From positions 18,999,126-19,063,125 of the forward strand of contig NC_079224.1 in assembly GCF_029633865.1 (NCBI RefSeq): a stretch of 64,000 nucleotides of DNA. Reading direction: 5' to 3'. The DNA comes from Lampris incognitus. Its lineage: Eukaryota > Chordata > Actinopteri > Lampriformes > Lampridae. Numbering within the stretch: the stretch's first letter is position 1; every line of letters starts with the position of its first letter. The translations under genes and the position numbers were made by a program. This document shows positions 56,629 to 64,000 of this stretch, piece by piece. The notes under the pieces were generated by a model. The model did not search any database, was not told the origin of the DNA, and worked only from the letters and a program-made list of their open reading frames with translations.

Positions 56629-58569
56629 ACTACTACTACTTTCGGCTGCTCCCGTTAGGGGTCGCCACAGCGGATCATCCGTTTCCATTTCTTCCTGTCT
56701 TCTGCGTCTTCCTCTGTCACACCAGCCACCTGCATGTCTTCCCTCACCACATCCACAAACCTCCTCTTTGGCCTTCCTCTTCTCCTCTTCCCTGGCAGCT
56801 CCATATTGAGCATCCTTCTCCCAATATACTCAGCATCTCTCCTCCACACATGTCCAAGCCATCTCAATCTTGCCTCTCTTGCTTTGTCTCCAAACCGTCC
56901 AACCTGAGCGGTCCCTCTAATATAATCGTTCCTAATCCTGTCCTTCTTCGTTACTCCCAGTGAAAATCTTAGCATCTTCAACTCTGCCACCTCCAGCTCC
57001 GCCTCCTGTCTTTTCGTCAGTGCCACTGTCTCCAAACCATATAACATAGCTGGTCTCACAACCATCTTGTAAACTTTCCCTTTAACTCTTGCTGATACCC
57101 TTCTGTCGCAAATCACTCCTGACACTCTTCTCCACCCACTCCAACCTGTCTGCACTCTCTTTTTCACCTCTCTACTGCACTCCCCGTTACTTTGGACAGT
57201 TGACCCCAAGTATTTAAACTCAAATGCCTTTGTCACCTCCACTCCTTGCATCCTGACCATTCCACTGTCCTCTCTCTCATTCACGCATAGGTATTCCGTC
57301 TTGCTCCTACTGACTTTCATTCCTCTTCTCTCCAGTGCATACCTCCACCTCTCCAGGCTCTCCTCAACCTGCACCCTACTCTCGCTACAGATCACAATGT
57401 CATCCGCGAACATCATCGTCCATGGAGACTCCTGCCTGATCTTGTCCGTCAACCTGTCCATCACCATTGCAAACAAGAAAGGGCTAAGAGCCGATCCTTG
57501 ATGTAATCCCACCTCCACCTTGAACCCATCTGTCATTCCAACCGCACACCTCACCATTGTCACACTTCCCTCATACGTATCCTGCACCACTCCTACATAC
57601 TTCTCTGCAACTCCTGACTTCCTCATACAATACCACACCTCCTCTCTCGGCACTCTGTCATAAGCTTTCTCTAAATCTACAAAGACACAATGCAACGCTT
57701 TCTGGCCTTCTCTATACTTCTCAATCAACATTCTCAAAGCAAACATCGCATCTGTGGTGCTCTTTCGTGGCATGAAACCATACTGCTGCTCGCTGATCGT
57801 CACCTCTCCTCTTAACCTAGCTTCTATTACTCTTTCCCAAATCTTCATGCTGTGGCTGATCAACTTTATACCTCTGTAGTTGTTACAGTTCTGCACATCG
57901 CCCTTGTTCTTGAAAATTGGTACCAGTATGCTTCTTCTCCACTCCTCAGGCATCCTCTCACTTTCCAGGATTGTGTTAAACAATCTAGTTAAAAACTCCA
58001 CTGCCATCTCTCCTAAACATCTCCATGCCTCCACAGGTATGTCATCAGGACCAACTGCCTTTCCACTCTTCATCCTCTTCATAGCTGCCCTCACTTCCTC
58101 CTTGCTAATCCGCTGAACTTCCTGATTCACTATCCCTACATCATCCAACCTTCTCTCTCTCTCTCTCTCATTTTCTTCATTCATCAGCCCCTCAAAGTAT
58201 TCCTTCCACCTTCTTAGCACACTCTCCTCGCTTGTCAGCACATTTCCATCTCTATCCTTGATCGCCCTAACTTGCTGCACATCCTTTGCAGCTTGGTCCC
58301 TCTGTCTAGCCAATCGGTACAATTCCTTTTCTCCTTCCTTAGTGTCTAATCTGTCATACAACTCACCATACGCCTGTTCCTTTGCCTTTGCCACCTCTCT
58401 CTTTGCTTTACGCTGCATCTCCTTGTACTCCTGTCTACTTTCTTCATCTCTCTTACTATCCCACTTCTTCTTTGCCAACCTTTTCCTCTGTATAATTTGC
58501 TGTACTTCCTCATTCCACCACCAAGTCTCCTTGTCTTCCTTCCTCTGTCCTGATGACACACCAAGTACC
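56629..58569 (-). mobile_element. RTE-type LINE, 5' truncated, in the transposase intron
   Basis: A 17-bp target-site duplication AAGCTTTCACTTGCACT flanks it (56612-56628 and 58570-58586). The 3' end is at the left with a (TAG)n tail. It contains a long intact RT frame. Shorter tails of the same family lie at 13984, 51720 and 62512. Confidence 0.92.
56655..58568 (-). CDS. RTE-type LINE reverse transcriptase, partial (about 637 codons)
   Basis: Uninterrupted frame on the minus strand, open at its 5' end because the element is truncated; the codons upstream of 58569 belong to the host transposon. It has EEVRAAMKRMKSGKAVGPDD, LVPIFKNKGDVQNCNNYRGI, QYGFMPRKSTTDAMFALRML, VFVDLEKAYDRVPREEVW, GLHQGSALSPFLFAMVMD and the catalytic MMFADDIVICSE, then LRWLGHVWRRD and the end MIRCGDP. 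The AP-endonuclease domain that normally precedes RT is missing. All RT motifs look intact, which suggests a recent insertion. Confidence 0.88.
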   Translation of the reverse strand, partial: VLGVSSGQRKEDKETWWWNEEVQQIIQRKRLAKKKWDSKRDEESRQEYKEMQRKAKREVAKAKEQAYGELYDRLDTKEGEKELYRLARQRDQAAKDVQQVRAIKDRDGNVLTSEESVLRRWKEYFEGLMNEENERERERRLDDVGIVNQEVQRISKEEVRAAMKRMKSGKAVGPDDIPVEAWRCLGEMAVEFLTRLFNTILESERMPEEWRRSILVPIFKNKGDVQNCNNYRGIKLISHSMKIWERVIEARLRGEVTISEQQYGFMPRKSTTDAMFALRMLIEKYREGQKALHCVFVDLEKAYDRVPREEVWYCMRKSGVAEKYVGVVQDTYEGSVTMVRCAVGMTDGFKVEVGLHQGSALSPFLFAMVMDRLTDKIRQESPWTMMFADDIVICSESRVQVEESLERWRYALERRGMKVSRSKTEYLCVNEREDSGMVRMQGVEVTKAFEFKYLGSTVQSNGECSREVKKRVQTGWSGWRRVSGVICDRRVSARVKGKVYKMVVRPAMLYGLETVALTKRQEAELEVAELKMLRFSLGVTKKDRIRNDYIRGTAQVGRFGDKAREARLRWLGHVWRRDAEYIGRRMLNMELPGKRRRGRPKRRFVDVVREDMQVAGVTEEDAEDRKKWKRMIRCGDP

Positions 58570-60154
58570 AAGCTTTCACTTGCACTGCACCTTAATAAAA
58601 AGGATTCAACTGCCAGGTTTGCTCCAGTGTTCCTCTCTACTTTGATGTTTGTCCTCACTGAGAAGCACCGGATTGCCGATCAGCAGATGCGCGCTGAGCT
58701 CACCCTTCTTGTGAAATATAAATTACAGTTCTTACCTGCAGCATAAAGGCGAATAAGAGAGAAAAATGTCTGAGAGAAAAAGCTGAAAGGGAAATTACCT
58801 TGCACAGGTTGGCCAATATCTTGATGGTATGCACACATGCAATATTCTACCATTCTTGCCTCTCTGTCTACTTAGGAAGAAAAAATGACAACCCATGAGC
58901 CCTGATTATGTACACAGCCTGTTTGCACACACTTCAGCTGGACAGTAGCAGAAAAACATCTATGCCAACAGTAGGTTTGAGCATACCCGGCAGATGAAAT
59001 GGAAACGGACTGAGACTTTGGCCCCTAGCAGTGACACTGACCATGAGACTGTGGCCCCTTCCAGCACCAGCAATGACACCAACAACACCATGGGAGTACA
59101 GGCAGACTGTGAGGAAATTACTCTCAAGCCACTCAGCCCAGGCATCATGGAACCATGCTCAAATGCAGCCTGCAAAGCTACAGTCAAAGCATTAACAAAT
59201 GAGTGCGCTCGACTTAGAGCACAGGTTCATAGTCTGAAGGACAAAGTTGATCTGCTTTCTTTTAATGAAAAGTCATTTAAAGGAAATGATGAAATGGTAC
59301 AGGAACTCACAAGCCTTCCAAGCTATACTAAATTAATGGTTGTCTTTACCTTTCCGTCAGGATTTCTGAAAGCTAGTCCAAGACTGACTCCCTTTCATAG
59401 CTTTCTGTTAACACTGATGAGAATGAGGCTCAATTTATCTCTATATTTTTTTGTCTATTTATTTTGTATGTCTAAGACAAGTGTTGCCAGAATATTCAAT
59501 AGTACATTAGATGTTATGTATGTTAGACTGTCACCACTATTTTGGCCATCAAAAGAACAAATTCAGGTCAGTCTGCCCATCTGTTTCAGGGATAACTATA
59601 GCAACTGCACTTCTATCATTGACTGTTTTGAAATATTTATAGAGAAGCCAAAGAACTTGAGAGCTCGTGCACAGACATTCTCTCAGTACAAGCATCACAA
59701 CACTGTAAAATACCTGATATCAATAACACTACAGGGTGTTATATCCTTTGTGTCAAATGGCTGGGGTGGACGCACAAGCGACAAGCACATCACAGAAAAC
59801 TGTGGATATTTTGAGAAATTGTCACCAGGAGATGTCATTCTTGCAGATAGAGGCTTCAGTGTCAAAGATACGGTTGACCTGTATTGTGCACAGTTGAAAA
59901 TACCAGCATTCACCAAAGGCAAGCAGCAATGGCATACACTGGAACTATAAGCAACAAGGGGACTGGCTGCCATCAGGAGCCATGTGGAAAGAGTCATCAG
60001 CCTGGTCAAGACCAAGCACACCATCCTTCAGACCACCATCCCACTGTCTCTCTGCCAAGCAGCCACTCAAGGACAACCTACCTCCCTTGACAAGATGGTA
60101 ACAGTTTGCTGTGCTCTTTGTAATATTTGCCCATCTGTGGTCCCCACAGAATAG

Positions 60155-60798
60155 ACAGGCAGTAGTTGCATGTAAAATGTAAAACTGATACATCAAGGCA
60201 ATAAATGTGACCATTACTGTAACCTGTGGACTTATTGTATTTGGCTTTAAATAAACCAACAGTAATAGAGTTTACTTTAATACAAAAGCAACCTTATCGT
60301 CTCCAGTAGTACATCATTCATTTCATAATGTCTCCTACCATTTAAAAGAGTAACTATGTAGGGGTTAGAAATCATAAGTTGTCTGTCATCCAGCATATAT
60401 GCTATGTAATTACATATAATTACTTTCGGCACAATCTACAGCATTTGTATGTGTTCAGCGATGTCAGATGAATGCGTACAGACCATAAAGACAAAAGAAA
60501 AAACAGCAATAGTAGATCAGGGGCCTCATAACATTTATTCCAATTACAGCATCCAACTTAAAAGGTGCAGGAGCCAGAGCCAGCAGAGGGCTGAGTGGGT
60601 AAAACCAACCACTTTCATCTCTGGTACAAACAGAGGTTAAAAGCTATGGAGGTGGAGGCAGTAACAATGCAGTATTCCTGCCTTCAGGCTATCTCCGGTG
60701 TATGGGGATGGGCTGTGTACAAGGTAAATAGGAATGTCAGGAAAAGTAAGTTGGGGCAGACGCTTCGTGGACGTTAAGGGACAAAATAAAGCTGAAGG
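60155..60798. other. 3' part of the THAP-transposon, no gene
   Basis: AATAAA at about 60250 may be the poly(A) signal of the transposase gene. No other feature. Confidence 0.35.
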
Positions 60799-61100
60799 CA
60801 GTGGTGGATCTAGAGATTTTTTCCTGGGGCGGCAAAGGGGCGGCAAGACTGTGTCCCAGAGGTGGCAGCTGCCACCCCTTGCCACCCTGTAGATCTGTGA
60901 GGGGGAGGGGGATTCTAAATCGGCGACTTCTGTTTGAGATGAGTTTGGTGCGGGTCTCATTGACCTTCACCATGCATGTACATAAAATATACTTTAAAAA
61001 CATATTATCTGATTTATAAATGGGGTGGCAACAGGGGTGGCAAGACTGTGTCCCAGAGGTGGCAGCTGCCACCCCTTGCCACCCTGTAGATCCGCCCCTG
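60799..61100. mobile_element. hAT-type MITE, 302 bp
   Basis: An 8-bp duplication GCTGAAGG (60791-60798, 61101-61108) flanks the inverted ends CAGTGGTGGATCTAGAG and GTAGATCCGCCCCTG. A block of about 60 bp (GGCAAGACTGTGTCCCAGAG ... GCCACCCTGTAGATC) occurs twice, at about 60840 and 61033. Confidence 0.82.
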
Positions 61101-61108
61101 GCTGAAGG

Positions 61109-61807
61109 TAATAGGGAACACTACCAATAATTGATGTTTTTTCCAAATATCGCTCTCTTTCTCATTCAAATGTGCAGTGTTGGTGGTCATGACGGCAATG
61201 ACGGTCACAGTAGAAAACTGTCATGTCACTCGGACACAAATATGGCGGCGGGCATTTCGGAAGTGGCGTATTTGGTACCCATGAATGGGCAACGGCCCTT
61301 AAGTGTAAAAGCGCCCTCCGCGATGGGAGAAAAAAAATGTGTGTTTTTTTTTTTAATGTCGGGCTCCACAGATATATGACAACAAAGCTTGACCCATTCT
61401 CTTGATAATTATCCAATCAGAATGAAATAAAAGTTGTTTCCAAGAAAATTAAGTCCCATATTTGATTATTATATTGGTGAGATGGCTGGGCAAGTGGTGA
61501 CTGGTGAGCAAGCGGCAGTAGACTGTATAGATGGGCTAACGGCCGAGGTGAGTGGGCATAGAGAACAGGTGGCTTACGTTGCACAGATTCAAGACCAGTT
61601 TTTCTTAAGCCAAGTCAAGGTTAGTGGAATTGTTTTTTACCTGTCTCACTATCAGTTAGGTTGTATCAGTGAGAAGTGTGCAGGAAAAATTGCTAAGCAG
61701 CAGAAAATGGATGGCGTTAATCAAAAGCCCAGCGGGGCGGCCAAAAGAAAGAAAGGAAAAGGAAGTGAAAGAAACAGCCACAATAAAAATGTCCCGCTAA
61801 TAAGTAG

Positions 61808-61838
<31 letters not shown>

Positions 61839-62511
61839 CAAAAAAGCTAAACAAAGTGAAGAAGAGGACATTCCAGTGGAGGATCAAACTAGCAAGTAGT
61901 AACAATAGCCTGGAAGTGTCTACCATCGGTTGCAGCAATGCACAGCCTCAGCTAGCTAGCAACGTAAACGTTAGCCTGGAAGTCTTTAGCTCCAGCAGAC
62001 ACACTGCCTCTGCTAGGGGTACAAGAAGATAGGGAAAATTACGAAAAAATGGGAGAAGAAACGGACAAAGATGGGGATGACCAAACAGTGGAAAGTAACA
62101 TTACTTCAAGCTCGTTTGCAGTGACAGGATTTGGAGGACTTTATCACAGAGTTGGCACAGAAAAAGACAATAAAGAAGAACGTCTAAAGGTAAGAACCGT
62201 TTGATTATGTTGTCAACAGTATTATCTGCTGTGGTTGTGTTTTGCTGTATATTTTGTGGATGAGTTTATTTGATATGCTGTTTGCATAACGTGTATTGCA
62301 TCACTGTGTGTGATGCTGCTATATTGTATTGGTGTCAGTTTGTCAAGTTAATTATATGTTTGTTTTTGCAGTTCTGTGTGAAGTTGCCTAGCTCACTTAG
62401 TGAGCCTTGTTTTGAAACCTGCATTCAGCTGTGCTGTGTGATTACCTTAGGATGGCATTGTTGTAAGCCTATTCCTAGTCAGTCACATTATTATGTATCA
62501 GTAATAACTGG
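61109..62511. other. Undetermined; possible exons of an unknown or transposon gene
   Basis: CGGACACAAATATGGCGGCG (61239-61258) resembles the reverse complement of the stretch upstream of the THAP exon (about 55970-55990), so the THAP-transposon may end near here. Frames at 61434-61850 and 62048-62190 (the latter ending at a GTAAGA donor) have no recognised domain. Confidence 0.25.
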
Positions 62512-62606
62512 TGGAGGAAGATGCAGAGGACAGGAAGAGATGGAAATGGATGACCCGCTGTGGCAACCCCTAACGTGAACAGCCGAAAGTAGTAGTAGTA
62601 GTAGTA
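62512..62606 (+). mobile_element. RTE-type LINE 3' tail
   Basis: GGAGGAAGATGCAGAGGACA to GAACAGCCGAAAGTAGTAGT matches the 3' end of the element at 56629-58569. Confidence 0.78.
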
Positions 62607-62756
62607 ACTGGTGTGCTGTCTGCTTGGGTGGTTTTCCATGAACACAAATATTGCCATAGTTAGAGTCATACACTGCCTTGAGATGATTTAATCCATTGTT
62701 TCTTTGTCTTGTGATTTGTGAGTAAAATGGCAGTACTTGGTCTATAGTGGAGAAAG

Positions 62757-63680
62757 ACTAAACTTCAGGTTCACCATGACATTTACAAGGATAGACTGAA
62801 TAAGTACAGCAAAGAAATTAAACAGGCCAGACAATCTTTCTTCTCCAAAATCATTAATGAAAATATTAACAGTAGTAAAGTGTTTTTCTCTGCTATTGAT
62901 CAACTTATTAATCCGCCATTTCCAAACCCATCAGAGATGCTGTCCACTGAAAAATATGAGCAATTCGCTACATTCTTCAATAACAAAATGATTGCCATTA
63001 GACAGAACGTTAGTGCCTCGAGATCCAGTAATGAACCTACCTTCCAGTTCTCCAGAAATATCACTAGCACCATGTCTCACTTTGACCCTCTAGACCTTAA
63101 AAGTCTAGACAATATTGTTGGGCAACTCAGGTCCTCCACCAGCTGCTTCAATCTTCTCCCTACCACATTTTAAAAAAATGTTTTTAATTGTTTAGCACAT
63201 GATGTTTTAGAAATTATTAACTGCTCTCTTCAGGCAGGTATATTTCCTGCAGCACTTAAGACAACTGTCATCAAACCACTTCTGAAGAAGAGCAACCTTG
63301 ATGTGACAGTTATTGCCAGCTACAGGTCCATTTCCAACTTACCATTCCTCAGCAAAATACTTGAAAAAAACAGTTTATTCACAAGTTAATAACTATTTAA
63401 TATCAAACAACCTTCTAGCCATTTATCAATCAGGTTTTCGATCTCACCATAGCACAGAAACAGCACTTAGCAAAGTTGTGAATAATCTGCATATGAATAT
63501 GGATTCTAAAAAAATTATTTGTTCTTGTCTTCCTCGATCTCAGTGCTGCCTTCGACACTGTTGATTATGACATTTTGCTAGAGAGATTAGAAAAATAGGT
63601 CGGCTTCTCTGGCCCGGTTCTCAACTGGTTTAGGACATACCTACAGGACAGGCAGTTCTTTAACCATCCCTCGTGCTGAA
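62757..63680 (+). pseudogene. L2-type LINE ORF2 fragment (RT domain, frameshifted)
   Basis: Broken frames read KYSKEIKQARQSFFSKIINE, FNNKMIAIRQNVS, AGIFPAALKTTVIKPLLKKS, SYRSISNLPFLSKILEK, YQSGFRSHHSTETALSKVVN, and FSGPVLNWFRTYLQDRQFF. These are RT fingers and palm motifs of an L2-type LINE. The LDLSAAFDTVDHD-type motif is recognisable but out of frame (63530-63570). Confidence 0.78.
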
Positions 63681-64000
63681 CTATATAGGCATACCTGCTC
63701 AGCTGGACTGGTTATTCAACCTTAGACCAATGGGTGTGTGATTATGGTCTGGTGGATTTGACATGCCAGCTCGACTGGAAGCTCAAAATAATTAAGGTGG
63801 GCTTTAATGGCTGGGGCAAGGGGTGGGCGTGGTGTGTGTATGTGGTTGGGGGTTAGTATGAGCTTTATTACCCAGGGGCCCCTAGGGGTACTAATCCAGC
63901 CTTGTATGGCATCTACTTGAGGGAGCAAAGTGAAAATGACAGGAGGAACTACCCAGTGGACAAGCTGGTGGGTCACATCTACTCTGGTGTGATTTGTCAG
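63681..64000. other. No feature recognised
   Basis: Sequence after the LINE fragment with no identifiable gene. Confidence 0.3.

Larger units (their letters stand above)
56068..60154 (+). pseudogene. THAP-domain transposase gene (ISL2EU/Harbinger-related), two exons split by a nested LINE
   Basis: Exon 1 (56068-56245) encodes a THAP zinc finger: MPGISCAVGCNNSRQRNPGL, FYSIPKELDRRNKWLATIRR, LCSQHFVT, then donor GTAAGT. The transposase exon starts near 58876 (acceptor TACTTAG) and is readable to TAG at 60152-60154. It has a coiled segment, a helix-turn-helix region (FLLTLMRMRLNLSLYFFVYL, ARIFNSTLDVMYVRL) and the DDE_Tnp_4-like fold: first Asp in CTSIIDCFEIFIEKPKNLRA, YKHHNTVKYLISIT, GRTSDKHITENCG, second Asp in VILADRGFSVKD, and Glu in RSHVERVI. 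Defects: a frameshift in an A run near 58880, TAG in AGQ*QKN, and TAA at 59948-59950. The main open frame is 58994-59950. Confidence 0.8.

Noticed and set aside
58258-58746. 162-codon plus-strand frame
   Set aside because: Antisense of the RTE reverse transcriptase; leucine/serine-rich shadow.
61434-61850. 138-codon frame as a gene
   Set aside because: No recognisable domain; ends in a TTTTG repeat; kept only as undetermined sequence.
1-64000. CRISPR arrays, operons, phage or plasmid features
   Set aside because: Intron-exon structure and transposon content are those of a vertebrate nuclear genome; the tandem repeats seen are mini- and microsatellites.

Overview
The window looks like spiny-rayed (percomorph-type) teleost DNA. 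It has intron-split vertebrate genes with GT-AG junctions, AATAAA signals, CA microsatellites and a typical fish transposon load: Tc1, hAT, Academ, THAP-containing transposase, Ty3/gypsy, L2, RTE, Penelope-like elements and two tRNA-derived SINE families. No bacterial operons, CRISPR arrays or rRNA were seen.

Host genes. Three genes lie head to tail on the plus strand. (1) The last seven coding exons of the WNK-pathway kinase OXSR1 (72-5428). (2) A ten-exon SLC22 organic-anion transporter of the SLC22A13/OAT10 type (9586-17072, 540 codons). (3) A second ten-exon SLC22A13-like gene with the same exon sizes up to the last exon (23046-43997, 541 codons). The order OXSR1 - SLC22A13-like matches human chromosome 3p22, so this is a conserved block with a local tandem duplication of the transporter. 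Exons 1 and 9 of the two copies are much more alike than the exons between them, which suggests patches of gene conversion.

Mobile DNA region by region. 4114-5310: a Tc1 foldback with two 535-bp arms in the last oxsr1 intron. 7544-7872: a TRIM-like mini-LTR element. 9961-11728: L2 and Penelope relics plus a 22-bp minisatellite in slc22a13 copy 1 intron 1. 12400-16810: SINEs, CA repeat and an RTE tail. 18125-22640, between the two transporters: SINE, a Gmr1-type gypsy relic with integrase before reverse transcriptase, L2 and Penelope pieces, and a hAT deletion derivative. 26214-32917: a 6.7-kb Academ-type DNA transposon in intron 5 of copy 2. 36980-43921: nested insertions in intron 9 of copy 2 (SINE > MITE > gypsy element > two LTR-like elements). 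44410-48774: a young CsRn1-type gypsy element that lacks its third integrase catalytic residue. 49846-64000: solo LTR-like elements, an orphan THAP exon, L2, RTE and Penelope pieces, a second TRIM-like element, and a THAP-transposase gene split by a nested RTE LINE with a 17-bp target-site duplication.

Most unusual signal. A small family of TG...CA-bounded elements of about 135-150 bp carries a tRNA-like A-box/B-box module. It occurs as insertions with 4-bp target-site duplications and also as the LTRs of two miniature retroelements (LTR - primer-binding site - purine tract - LTR). It resembles an animal, tRNA-based counterpart of the plant Cassandra TRIMs, whose LTRs carry 5S rRNA sequence. 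All coordinates were counted by hand; homology calls come from recognition of protein motifs, not from searches.
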